NCBI GenBank assembly: GCA_045638125.1
Contig: JAZUAS010000088.1
Coordinates: 1 to 21,876 of the forward strand
DNA length: 21,876 nt
DNA from: SVTX01 sp045638125
GTDB taxonomy: Bacteria > Bacillota > Clostridia > Oscillospirales > CAG-272
Direction: 5' to 3'
In this document: positions 14,792-21,876 of the stretch, piece after piece
Position numbering within the stretch: the stretch's first letter is position 1
How the letters are laid out: each line of letters starts with the position of its first letter
Translations under genes and position numbers: made by a program
Notes under the pieces: model-generated
Told to the model about the DNA's origin: nothing
Database searches by the model: none
What the model saw: only the letters and a program-made list of their open reading frames with translations

Positions 14792-15307
14792 TCATTTTTT
14801 GTTTGTGAACACGAACATTTTACTGAAGATATAGTTGCCTATCAAAACCACCACTGCAAGACAAACTGTAACCACTATCTCCGCCAGATTCCACCACAGG
14901 AAAACGATAGTTGTCATAATGGGAATCAGCTTGCCTATAGCGGCAAGCGCCAGCGCGTTGCCGAACAGCTCTATCAAAAAGGTCAGGACTCTTCCTCCCG
15001 CAAACTTTCCGAGCTGAACGATAACAGGGGAGCTCTGGTCCGCTTCGGTAAAGACCCATTTTCTGTTGGTAAAAAAGGCAAACAGTACCGCTGCTACCCA
15101 GTGGAGAGCCATAGCAAGATAGAACCCGATCAGATAGGTGTTGCTTGCAACGTCCTCGACGGGAATATGGAAAACAATCTTCCATATTCCAAGCACCGCA
15201 AACTTAACACTCCAACCCACCATCGTTGTCATCACGCCGAAAACGATGTAGAGTATTATCTCTCTGTTTTTGTTGTATAGTTCCTTTATTTTATCCATCA
15301 TACTCAT
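14792..15307 (-). CDS. GtrA-family membrane protein
   Basis: This 171-residue protein has four predicted membrane segments (about 17-41, 56-80, 103-127 and 133-160). It shows the GtrA-family marks: NRKWVF after the second helix and NYIFSKMFVF near the C-terminus. GtrA-like proteins are thought to help move lipid-linked sugars or to assist in wall polysaccharide or teichoic acid glycosylation; the substrate here is unknown. It starts 3 nt after the cysS stop, so it is probably translated by coupling, and its ribosome site is weak. The start could be one of the Met codons at positions 1, 3 or 4. No clear terminator follows; a short GC stem TCGGAGG/CCTCCGA at 14758-14773 lacks a U-run. Confidence 0.85.
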   Translation of the reverse strand: MSMMDKIKELYNKNREIILYIVFGVMTTMVGWSVKFAVLGIWKIVFHIPVEDVASNTYLIGFYLAMALHWVAAVLFAFFTNRKWVFTEADQSSPVIVQLGKFAGGRVLTFLIELFGNALALAAIGKLIPIMTTIVFLWWNLAEIVVTVCLAVVVLIGNYIFSKMFVFTNKK

Positions 15308-15310
15308 CGA

Positions 15311-16762
15311 TCAACCAATCTTGAAAGTAGTGCCGCTTCTGTCGTCGATAAGAGTTACGCCCTTATCAAGGAGATACTGACGGATCCTGTCTGCCTCGGC
15401 AAAGTTCTTTTCCTTCTTCGCCTGCTTTCTCTTTTCGATAAGCTCGAGGGTCTCAACTACGAGAGGATCGCTCATATCGTATTCGGGAGATGCGTTCTTT
15501 GCCGCATCCTCTGCCTTCTTTGCGTCTCTTACCTTTGCCGCCGCCTCAATAAGGCCGATAGAAAGAACGCGATCAAAGTCTGCAACGAGAGCGAGCTTGG
15601 TCTTGCCGTTGGTCTTGAGTTTTAACACGTCGTAAAGCGCGGTAATAGCCAGCGAGGTATTAAGATCGTTATCGAGCGCATCGGTAAACTTCTTTTTGCC
15701 CTCTGCGAATGCCGCCTCGTCAAGCTCACCGTCATTTTCGTCAAGCTGTGCAAGACGAGCAACCAGCTTGTTGTATGCAACGGTTGCATTGTCAAGGTTT
15801 TCATAGGAGAAAACGAGAGACTTGCGGTAATGAGACTGCAAGCAGAAATATCTGTACGCGAGAGGATCATATCCCTTGCTCTCAAGGAGAGAAACGGTCA
15901 AAAACTCGCCCGAGGACTTACTCATCTTGCCCGAATTGGTGTTAAGATGATAAACGTGGAACCAATAGTTGCACCACTTGTGTCCGATATAAGCCTCACT
16001 CTGTGCGATCTCATTGGTATGGTGGGGGAACTGGTTGTCAATTCCGCCACAATGGATGTCAAGATACTCGCCGAGGTACTTCATGGAAATTCCCGAACAC
16101 TCGATGTGCCAGCCGGGGTAGCCGATACCCCAAGGAGAATCCCACTTGAGCTCCTGATCGTCAAACTTGGACTTGGTGAACCAAAGCACAAAATCCGCCT
16201 TGTTTTTCTTGTTATCGTCGCCCTCAACGCCCTCGCGGACACCGACCTCAAGGTCTTCCTCGTTGAAATCGTTGAACTTGTAATACTCGTCGAGCTTTGA
16301 GGTGTCGAAATAAACGTTTCCGCCCGCCTCGTACGCATAGCCCTTGTCAAGCAGACCCTGTACAAGCTGAATAAATTCAGCGATACATCCGGTTGCAGGC
16401 TGGACGGTGTTAGGCACTTTAATATTGAGCTTTGCACAATCTGCAAAAAATGCGTCGGTATAGAACTGTGCTATCTCAAGCACGGTCTTTTTCTCGCGCT
16501 TCGCGCCCTTGAGCATCTTATCTTCGCCCGTGTCTCCGTCGCTGGACAGGTGACCTACGTCGGTGATGTTCATAACGCGATTAACGTCATATCCGATATA
16601 GGAAAAATACTTCTCAAGCACGTCCTCCATAATGTATGTGCGGAGGTTTCCGATGTGCGCGAAATGATATACGGTAGGGCCGCAGGTATACATGCTTACC
16701 TTGCCCGCCTCGCGAGGAACAAACTCCTCTCTTGTTCTTGAAAGTGAATTATAAAGTATCAT
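15311..16762 (-). CDS. cysS: Cysteinyl-tRNA synthetase
   Basis: CysS charges tRNA-Cys with cysteine. The 483 residues show the class I signatures: the HIGH-type motif AHIGN at 35-39 and KMSKS at 279-283. The zinc site that selects cysteine is complete: Cys27, Cys222, His247 and Glu251. A C-terminal helical region with Lys/Ala-rich stretches (about 410-460) leads into the anticodon-binding part. The ATG follows TGGAGAC. No T-box leader is visible, since the gene lies 45 nt after the TIM-barrel gene and is probably transcribed with it. It is not next to cysE or gltX, unlike in Bacillus. Confidence 0.96.
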   Translation of the reverse strand: MILYNSLSRTREEFVPREAGKVSMYTCGPTVYHFAHIGNLRTYIMEDVLEKYFSYIGYDVNRVMNITDVGHLSSDGDTGEDKMLKGAKREKKTVLEIAQFYTDAFFADCAKLNIKVPNTVQPATGCIAEFIQLVQGLLDKGYAYEAGGNVYFDTSKLDEYYKFNDFNEEDLEVGVREGVEGDDNKKNKADFVLWFTKSKFDDQELKWDSPWGIGYPGWHIECSGISMKYLGEYLDIHCGGIDNQFPHHTNEIAQSEAYIGHKWCNYWFHVYHLNTNSGKMSKSSGEFLTVSLLESKGYDPLAYRYFCLQSHYRKSLVFSYENLDNATVAYNKLVARLAQLDENDGELDEAAFAEGKKKFTDALDNDLNTSLAITALYDVLKLKTNGKTKLALVADFDRVLSIGLIEAAAKVRDAKKAEDAAKNASPEYDMSDPLVVETLELIEKRKQAKKEKNFAEADRIRQYLLDKGVTLIDDRSGTTFKIG

Positions 16763-16807
16763 TGTAAGTCTCCAAAACGTGTCTATCTATATTTTACGCC
16801 AAAGATC

Positions 16808-17677
16808 TTAAATAAGATCCGCATTTGCCAAAAGTCTTTTTGCGCGGTTGATTATTTTGCCACCAAATTCATCTCTTACACTGCGGTCTCCCGACATAGC
16901 CCATGCCGTAACCTCAACGTCGAGAATTCCACAGAAATCGCTACATCGCATACCGAAGGCAACGTCCTCCCAATCGACCGTGCCGTCAAAGGGGAGCAGG
17001 TGTGCATCCTTTTTGCCCTTTCCGCCGTTATCGTGGATGTGCAAAACGTCGATCTTTCCTTTAAGTATCTGCATCTGCTCGCTCTGCTTGTATCCGCTGA
17101 CGTTGGCGTGACCCACGTCCCAGCAGATTCCAATGCCCAGCTTTTCAGCCAGGGCAGAAATATTCAGCGCGCACGATCCGTAAAGGTGATTATCGGGGGC
17201 TTCCTTATCGGAGGGCATATTTTCAAGGCAGAGCTTGATTCCCTTTTGCTTTGCGTATTCGACTATGGGGGACAAGAACGCCATATTGGCTCTTACCCAA
17301 TCGCCGTATTTCACACTCTGCGAATACCAAGCGATAGGATGGATCACCGCCATGGGAATACCCATAAGCGCCGCCATATCTATTCCCGACTTCAGCTCTC
17401 GACTGTAATTTGCCATAAGAGCGGGATTTTTAGGGTCGGGCATATAAAAGGAGAGGTGACAGAGAGGCAGCTTAATATTCTTTTCTCTTGCTCGCTTCGC
17501 CGCCGCATAAAGCACGGCGTTTTTGGAGTCGTCAAGCCTTGAGATCGACTCAAAGGACATATCAATAGCGCCGATGCCGACCTTTTCAAAATAATCCACC
17601 ATGGCGGTATATGAAAATCTTCCGCCCGGATAATCCTCGTAGATTCTTGACGGCGCACATATCAAAATATTGCTCAC
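16808..17677 (-). CDS. Sugar phosphate isomerase/epimerase-like TIM-barrel protein
   Basis: The product is an AP-endonuclease-2/xylose-isomerase-like TIM barrel of 289 residues. I choose GTG 17677 as start, because AAAGGAGG lies six bases upstream; an upstream ATG at 17770 would overlap the promoter and is rejected. The typical metal ligands are present: Glu in LCLENMP, Asp and His in WDVGHANVSG, His in HIHDNGGKG, and Glu in DVEVTAW. The family includes inosose, hydroxypyruvate and tagatose-type isomerases or epimerases, and I cannot name the substrate. It leads the unit with cysS and gtrA and has its own promoter at 17735-17763. The neighbours give no pathway clue. Confidence 0.87.
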   Translation of the reverse strand: MSNILICAPSRIYEDYPGGRFSYTAMVDYFEKVGIGAIDMSFESISRLDDSKNAVLYAAAKRAREKNIKLPLCHLSFYMPDPKNPALMANYSRELKSGIDMAALMGIPMAVIHPIAWYSQSVKYGDWVRANMAFLSPIVEYAKQKGIKLCLENMPSDKEAPDNHLYGSCALNISALAEKLGIGICWDVGHANVSGYKQSEQMQILKGKIDVLHIHDNGGKGKKDAHLLPFDGTVDWEDVAFGMRCSDFCGILDVEVTAWAMSGDRSVRDEFGGKIINRAKRLLANADLI

Positions 17678-17713
17678 GTTCTGCCTCCTTTCCTCACATT
17701 CAGTAAAATCTTT

Positions 17714-17729
17714 TGCAAACAGATTTGCA
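17714..17729. promoter_or_regulatory. Inverted repeat near the start of the TIM-barrel transcript
   Basis: TGCAAA (17714-17719) and TTTGCA (17724-17729) form a perfect 6-bp inverted repeat with a 4-nt centre, just downstream of the -10 box of the minus-strand promoter. The position is right for an operator of a dimeric repressor. A smaller symmetric word, TGCAG-TTT-CTGCA (17896-17908), lies downstream of the -10 box of the diverging gene. No regulator gene is seen nearby. Confidence 0.4.
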
Positions 17730-17734
17730 TTATA

Positions 17735-17763
17735 ATTATAACAAACATTTATCTTTTTGTCAA
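17735..17763 (-). promoter_or_regulatory. Sigma-A-type promoter for the TIM-barrel/cysS/gtrA unit
   Basis: On the minus strand TTGACA (17758-17763) and TATAAT (17735-17740) are both perfect and 17 nt apart. This places transcription start near 17728, within or beside the inverted repeat at 17714-17729, and supports the GTG start at 17677 over the ATG at 17770. Confidence 0.9.
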
Positions 17764-17858
17764 TCGGCAAAGCAACTTTCTCGGCAAAATATAAATATTT
17801 TTGTTAAATTGTTCAAAAAAGCGTGAAAAAAAGCGTGTTTTGTACCGCACTTACCCTA

Positions 17859-17887
17859 TTGACGAAAGGTTTTTTTTGTTGTATAAT
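17859..17887 (+). promoter_or_regulatory. Sigma-A-type promoter for the alcohol dehydrogenase gene
   Basis: TTGACG (17859-17864) and a perfect TATAAT (17882-17887) are 17 nt apart. Start would be near 17894, followed by the small palindrome TGCAG-TTT-CTGCA (17896-17908), and then AAAGGA (17918-17923) ahead of the ATG. The promoter diverges from that at 17735-17763. Confidence 0.85.
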
Positions 17888-17930
17888 ATAATCGATGCAG
17901 TTTCTGCAAATTCAGTGAAAGGACGAGCCT

Positions 17931-19085
17931 ATGCAAAGCTTTAATCTTCACACATCAATACATTTCGGCGCTGATGCTCTTTCTCGCCTCGCCGAGCTTG
18001 AATACAAAAAGGCGTTCATTATCGCAGACCCCTTTGTTGTATCCAGCGGCCTTATAAAGACCGTTACCAAGCACCTTGATGCTGCCAAAATCAATTATAC
18101 AATATACTCCGACGTTGCTCCCGATCCCTCGGTTGAGGCGGTGGGCAAAGGCGTTACCGCTCTTCTTAGCGACAAGTCGCCCTGCATCATCACCGTGGGC
18201 GGTGGCTCTGCTATCGACCTTACCAAGTGCGTGCGTCAGTTTGCAAACCAGATAGAGCCCGGCTACTTCCCCTATTTTATTGCAGTTCCCACCACCAGTG
18301 GAACAGGTAGCGAGGTTACTTCTTTTGCAGTTATTACCGATACCGAAAAGAACGTAAAGCACGCCATCGTTGACCAGAAGCTTCTTCCCGAAGAGGCAAT
18401 CCTCGACGTTGATATGGTAAAGAGCGTGCCTGCAAGCATTACTGCGGACACCGGCATGGACGTTCTTACTCACGCTATCGAGGCATACGTCAGCACCAAT
18501 GCAACCTCTTTCTCCGACCTCTATTCAAAGAAAGCAGCGCAGGTCTGCAAGGACTATCTTCTCCGCTCTTACCAATATGAGTCTACCCGCGATCTGCTCC
18601 CCAGAGAGAGAATGCACTTTGCGTCCAATCTGGCAGGTATAGCGTTTAACGCTGCATCCCTGGGTCTTAACCACGGTATGGCACACCAGCTTGGCGCGCA
18701 GTTCCATATTCCTCACGGAAAGGCAAACGCGATCCTCCTCCCCACGGTTATAAGCTATAACACCGGAATCGAGAGCCATACGATGTCTATCGTTAACCCC
18801 GCGCCCTGCGTTCACAAGTATGCAAAGCTTGCGCGCTACATCGGAGTCGGAAGCTACAACGACATAGCATCGGTTAAGTCCTTTATAAACTACATAGACG
18901 AGCTTCGAATACAAATGAACGTTCCCCGTTGCATCCGCGAGGCGGCACCCTCTATCACTAAAGACGAATATATGCGCAAGGTCGAGGATATGGCAGAGGC
19001 GGCGATCAACGACCGTTGCACTCCCACCAATCCCAGAACTCCCAAAAAGCAGGAGGTCGTAGATCTCTTTGAAAAGATCTTTTAA
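17931..19085 (+). CDS. Iron-containing (group III) alcohol dehydrogenase
   Basis: The 384 residues form an iron-dependent alcohol dehydrogenase, an NAD(P)H enzyme that interconverts short-chain aldehydes and alcohols. The cofactor loop GGGSAIDLTK lies at 90-99 and the motif TTSGTGSEVTSFAV at 121-134. The iron ligands are complete: Asp177, His181, His248 and His262, spaced as in FucO. The overall start and layout resemble the EutG/PduQ-like branch, but substrate cannot be read from sequence, and there are no microcompartment genes nearby. It has AAAGGA before the ATG, its own promoter and a terminator right after the stop, so it is probably a single-gene unit. In a fermenter it would serve to re-oxidise NADH. 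Confidence 0.92.
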   Translation: MQSFNLHTSIHFGADALSRLAELEYKKAFIIADPFVVSSGLIKTVTKHLDAAKINYTIYSDVAPDPSVEAVGKGVTALLSDKSPCIITVGGGSAIDLTKCVRQFANQIEPGYFPYFIAVPTTSGTGSEVTSFAVITDTEKNVKHAIVDQKLLPEEAILDVDMVKSVPASITADTGMDVLTHAIEAYVSTNATSFSDLYSKKAAQVCKDYLLRSYQYESTRDLLPRERMHFASNLAGIAFNAASLGLNHGMAHQLGAQFHIPHGKANAILLPTVISYNTGIESHTMSIVNPAPCVHKYAKLARYIGVGSYNDIASVKSFINYIDELRIQMNVPRCIREAAPSITKDEYMRKVEDMAEAAINDRCTPTNPRTPKKQEVVDLFEKIF

Positions 19086-19102
19086 TTGAATACACCAAAA
19101 AG

Positions 19103-19137
19103 AGAGAAAGCAATCAACAAAATGCTTTCTCTTTTTT
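19103..19137 (+). terminator. Intrinsic terminator of the alcohol dehydrogenase gene
   Basis: AGAGAAAGCA (19103-19112) pairs with TGCTTTCTCT (19123-19132), a 10-bp stem with a 10-nt loop, followed by a T-run to 19137. It starts 18 nt after the stop codon. The remaining spacer to 19243 shows no gene or structure that I can support. Confidence 0.85.
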
Positions 19138-19243
19138 GTCGAAAAACGGTAATGATACTTTGATTTTGCTTTTATCTATGCCATATTGGTTAAACAACCT
19201 ATAAAAACAAAGGGTAATTGCATGCTTTTGTTAAAATTCGCTC

Positions 19244-19272
19244 TTGACAACAGGCGCAAATTTCCATATAAT
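19244..19272 (+). promoter_or_regulatory. Consensus sigma-A promoter of the aspartokinase gene
   Basis: TTGACA (19244-19249) and TATAAT (19267-19272) are both perfect with a 17-nt spacer. Soon after comes a 6-bp inverted repeat, TTGTCT with AGACAA (19283-19299), which could be an operator or a short hairpin. The leader of about 70 nt is too short for a lysine riboswitch and shows none of its features. Confidence 0.9.
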
Positions 19273-19349
19273 ATAGTATATGTTGTCTCATTTAGACAAA
19301 TTATATCGTCAACTATTCAATGCGCCCCGGCGCAGAAAGGCAGATAAAT

Positions 19350-20675
19350 ATGAGTTTAAAGGTAGTTAAATTCGGCGGTTCGTCTCTTGCGGATGCAGAG
19401 CATTTTCGCCGCGTCGCCGAGATAGTCAAGGCAGACCCCGATCGCAGATACGTAGTTCCCTCCGCTCCCGGAAAGAGATTTTCCGATGACACAAAGGTTA
19501 CAGACATGCTCTACACCTTCTTTGAGCTTGTCCGCTCCCATGCGCCCGGCGAGGAGATCGACGCATATTATGACAAGATAAAAGAAAGATATAACAACAT
19601 AATCGCCGAGCTTGGTCTTAACTTTGACCTCTCGGGCGAATACGAGTACATCAAGAACGCAGTTCTCCATAATTCCGGACGTGACTTTGCCGCAAGCCGC
19701 GGTGAGTACCTCAACGGTCTTATCCTTGCAAAATACCTCGGCTTCGATTTCATTGACGCAGAGAACGTTATCTATTTCCGCGAAAACGGTACATTTGACG
19801 AGGAAAAGACCAACGATATACTCTCTATGGAGCTTAAGGATCACAAGTATGCCGTTATCCCCGGATTCTACGGCATCGCTCCCAACGGCACTATCGTAAC
19901 ATTCTCTCGCGGTGGCTCGGACATTACCGGCTCTATCGTTGCTCGCGCTGCTGAAGCTGACCTTTACGAGAACTGGACCGACGTTTCCGGCTTTCTGATG
20001 GCAGACCCCAGAATCATCGATAATCCCCAGCCCATCGACACCATCACATACCGCGAGCTTCGCGAGCTTTCCTACATGGGCGCAACAGTTCTTCACGAGG
20101 ACGCTATCTTCCCCGTTCGTTACGCAGGTATTCCGATCAATATCAGAAACACCAATCGCCCCCAGGATAAGGGCACTATGATAGTTTCTCAGGCATCCAG
20201 CTACGACAGTGAGCACGTTATCACGGGTCTTGCAGGTAAGAAGGGCTTCTCTGTAATCACCATTGAGAAGGATATGATGAACGCAGAGGTCGGCTTTGGC
20301 CGTAAGGTTCTTGAGTGTCTTGAGGACAACGACATCTCCTTTGAGCATCTTCCCTCCGGCATCGACACCATGAGCGTTATCGTTTCCACCCAGCAGCTTG
20401 AGGGTCGCAGAGAACGAGTTCTCCAGGCTATGACCCGCCGCACTAAGCCCGACAGCATTACCATTGACGACGGTCTTGCACTCGTCGCAGTTGTTGGACG
20501 CGGTATGGTAAAGGCAAAGGGTACTGCGGCAAGAGTCTTCTCGGCGCTCTCAAGCGCAGGCATCAACATACGTATGATCGACCAGGGCTCTTGCGAGCTT
20601 AACATCGTCATCGGCGTTGAAGAACACGATTTCCGCTCCGCCCTTAAAGCTATATACAACGAGTTTGTAAAATAA
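19350..20675 (+). CDS. Aspartate kinase (YclM/ThrD-like)
   Basis: Aspartokinase phosphorylates L-aspartate, the first step toward lysine, threonine, methionine and diaminopimelate. I start at ATG 19350, nine bases after AGAAAGG; a start 30 nt earlier would swallow that ribosome site. The 441 residues begin with the kinase motif KFGGSSLAD (7-15), and carry VPSAPGKR, TFSRGGSDITGS and the ENWTDVSGF metal/substrate block. Two C-terminal ACT-like modules (roughly 300-441) would bind regulatory amino acids. The layout and wording are close to Bacillus subtilis YclM, the threonine-sensitive isozyme, rather than DapG or LysC. It is not linked to asd, hom or dap genes. A hairpin at 20677-20705 follows. 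Confidence 0.93.
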   Translation: MSLKVVKFGGSSLADAEHFRRVAEIVKADPDRRYVVPSAPGKRFSDDTKVTDMLYTFFELVRSHAPGEEIDAYYDKIKERYNNIIAELGLNFDLSGEYEYIKNAVLHNSGRDFAASRGEYLNGLILAKYLGFDFIDAENVIYFRENGTFDEEKTNDILSMELKDHKYAVIPGFYGIAPNGTIVTFSRGGSDITGSIVARAAEADLYENWTDVSGFLMADPRIIDNPQPIDTITYRELRELSYMGATVLHEDAIFPVRYAGIPINIRNTNRPQDKGTMIVSQASSYDSEHVITGLAGKKGFSVITIEKDMMNAEVGFGRKVLECLEDNDISFEHLPSGIDTMSVIVSTQQLEGRRERVLQAMTRRTKPDSITIDDGLALVAVVGRGMVKAKGTAARVFSALSSAGINIRMIDQGSCELNIVIGVEEHDFRSALKAIYNEFVK

Positions 20676-20676
20676 A

Positions 20677-20705
20677 AGAGGATTTTTGCCTCGCAAAAAT
20701 CTTCT
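20677..20705 (+). terminator. Hairpin between the aspartokinase and GH43-like genes
   Basis: AGAGGATTTTTGC (20677-20689) and GCAAAAATCTTCT (20693-20705) form a 13-bp stem with one G-T wobble and a CTC loop, right after the aspartokinase stop. A pyrimidine-rich stretch (TTTCTATTCTC and on) follows rather than a pure T-run, so it may end or only weaken transcription into the next gene. Confidence 0.6.
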
Positions 20706-20758
20706 GTTTCTATTCTCTATTCTCTCTTCTCTCTTATCTTTTCAAAGGACACCTTATT

Positions 20759-21808
20759 ATGGAAAAGTACACCTCCTTCCGACCCGGAAAAGTTTGGCTT
20801 GATACCGACGGTAACCGCATCCAAGCACACGGCGGCAACATAATCCATCACGACGGTAAGTTCTGGTGGTTTGGTGAAAACAAGGAAAAGTCTCAGTCCG
20901 AGTGGGAGATCTGGCACTGGGGAATAAGACTTTATTCCTCCGACGATCTCTACAACTGGAAGAGCGAGGGCATTATCGCAGGTCCCGACGAGGACGACCC
21001 TACAAGCCCCCTCCATCCCCTTTCCAAGATGGACCGTCCCCATATGCTCTACAATGAAAAGAACAAAGAGTTCGTTATGTGGATAAAGATAATGGGCAAC
21101 GACGGCAGAGATCAGTACATGGTCATCTTGACCGCCCCCGATATTCACGGTCCATTTACGATCAAGCACGAGGTACGTCCCGGCGGATTCCTTTCGGGCG
21201 ACTTCGATCTCGTAAAAGACCCCGACACCGGTATCGCCTACATTATGTTTGAGCGTGTTCATTGTAGTATGATAATCATGCCCTTGACCGAGGATTACAC
21301 CGACGTTACGGGCGAATACACCGAGTTTTTTGAGGGCAGACGCGTTCCCTTCGTAAGAGAAGCGCCCGCTATCTTCCGCAGAAATAACAAGTGGTATATG
21401 TTTACATCGGGAACGACTGCAAAGTTCCCCAATCCTACCGAGAGTGCGTCGGCAGATAGCCTTACAGGCCCTTGGACCGAGCACGGTGAATCCTGCATCG
21501 GTGACGTTAAGCGCACCACCTTTGACAGTCAGGTTGCCTGCGTTATCAAGATCCCCGGAAAGGATTTTTACATTGCCGCCGCAGACCGTTGGCTTCTCGA
21601 CATCGACCCCAGCTGGCCCAACTTCATGGACGTTTTCGACAGCTGGTACGATAAGACCAAGACACCGCTGCTTCCTCAGGATATGAGAAAGCTTACCGCT
21701 AAAAATACATCCATCGCAGACTACGTCTGGCTGCCCGTCAGCTTCGACGAGGACGGCGTTCCTCGCCTTAAGTGGTACGACGAATGGCGCTGGGAGGACT
21801 TTGTTTAA
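20759..21808 (+). CDS. GH43-like glycosidase, resembling exo-beta-1,3-galactanases
   Basis: The 349 residues look like a single five-bladed beta-propeller of the GH43 type. The opening W-DTDG-xx-IQAHGGN at about 13-27 and FWWFGENK resemble subfamily 24 exo-beta-1,3-galactanases. Other matching spots are DRPHMLYN at 92-99, the likely acid Glu201 in REAPAIF and Gln258 in FDSQVA, which fits the known use of Gln where other GH43 members have a catalytic base. There is no signal peptide, carbohydrate-binding module or membrane segment, so it should act inside the cell on imported oligosaccharides. AAAGGA precedes the ATG. No transporter or other glycosidase is seen, and the window ends 68 nt later. 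Substrate remains a guess. Confidence 0.75.
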   Translation: MEKYTSFRPGKVWLDTDGNRIQAHGGNIIHHDGKFWWFGENKEKSQSEWEIWHWGIRLYSSDDLYNWKSEGIIAGPDEDDPTSPLHPLSKMDRPHMLYNEKNKEFVMWIKIMGNDGRDQYMVILTAPDIHGPFTIKHEVRPGGFLSGDFDLVKDPDTGIAYIMFERVHCSMIIMPLTEDYTDVTGEYTEFFEGRRVPFVREAPAIFRRNNKWYMFTSGTTAKFPNPTESASADSLTGPWTEHGESCIGDVKRTTFDSQVACVIKIPGKDFYIAAADRWLLDIDPSWPNFMDVFDSWYDKTKTPLLPQDMRKLTAKNTSIADYVWLPVSFDEDGVPRLKWYDEWRWEDFV

Positions 21809-21809
21809 G

Positions 21810-21876
21810 ATGATAAATGCAGGGAGGGGAGAAGAACCTTTTTGAAAAAAGTTTCTTCTCCCCTCCCTGCAATCAT
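21810..21876. repeat. Long palindrome at the window edge (GH43 3' end)
   Basis: GCAGGGAGGGGAGAAGAA... at 21819-21843 pairs with 21846-21870 over 25 bp with one mismatch and only a 2-nt centre. The outer words ATGAT (21810-21814) and ATCAT (21872-21876) are also complementary. The core CCTTTTTGAAAAAAG is like that in repeat B, and CTCCCTGCAATC recurs as CTCCCTACAATC at 10247-10259. It starts right after the GH43 stop and could act as a transcription terminator, but its length and repeat kinship suggest a member of the mobile hairpin family. It may extend past the window. Confidence 0.75.

Noticed and set aside
16763..16807. T-box leader for cysS
   Set aside because: The spacer is only 45 nt, with no specifier or antiterminator structure.
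17678..17770. Upstream ATG start for the TIM-barrel gene
   Set aside because: That start would place the promoter -10 inside the coding region; GTG 17677 has an ideal AAAGGAGG six bases away and fits the family N-terminus.
19273..19349. Lysine riboswitch ahead of aspartokinase
   Set aside because: The leader of about 70 nt is far too short and only a 6-bp stem is visible.
1..21876. CRISPR array, prophage, transposase or defence island
   Set aside because: No regularly spaced direct repeats and no phage, transposase or nuclease-type genes were found; the coding content is housekeeping and metabolic.

Overview
The window looks like chromosomal DNA from an anaerobic, probably spore-forming member of the Clostridia (Oscillospiraceae-like). 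Three things suggest this: the gene order follows the Bacillus/Clostridia block yicC-remA-gmk-rpoZ-coaBC-priA-def-fmt-rsmB-rlmN-prpC-prkC-rsgA-rpe-thiN-spoVM, start sites carry strong AGGAGG-type ribosome sites, and sigma-A-type promoters have 17-nt spacers. The taxonomic call is inference. I saw no phage, transposase, CRISPR array, tRNA or rRNA.

Region 1 (1-390) holds no convincing gene, only several hairpins and the terminator of ygiQ. Region 2 (391-14571, minus strand) is a long, mostly tightly packed housekeeping run read right to left: yicC, remA, rpoZ, priA, def, fmt, a YugP-type zinc metallopeptidase, rsmB, rlmN, a PASTA-only membrane protein, rsgA, thiN, a 29-codon spoVM that is easily missed, and ygiQ. 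A good promoter lies at 14669-14697. The run serves RNA decay and transcription (yicC, rpoZ), replication restart (priA), translation start and protein maturation (fmt, def), ribosome and tRNA modification and assembly (rsmB, rlmN, rsgA) and thiamine diphosphate supply (thiN). Against the Bacillus order it lacks gmk, coaBC, prpC, the kinase part of prkC, and rpe.

Region 3 (14792-17677, minus) is a second unit: a sugar-isomerase-like TIM-barrel protein, cysS and a GtrA-family membrane protein, driven by a promoter at 17735-17763. Region 4 (17931-21808, plus) carries an iron-containing alcohol dehydrogenase and a YclM/ThrD-type aspartokinase, each with its own TTGACA-like/TATAAT promoter, then a cytoplasmic GH43-like enzyme resembling exo-beta-1,3-galactanases.

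The most notable features are: (1) the PASTA-only gene in the prkC slot, next to a tandemly duplicated 124-bp repeat where phosphatase and kinase would be expected; (2) spoVM hidden between thiN and ygiQ; (3) a family of intergenic two-hairpin repeats, three of which sit just before start codons (ygiQ, def, priA) and keep both stems paired despite base changes; (4) a 25-bp palindrome at the right edge of the window.
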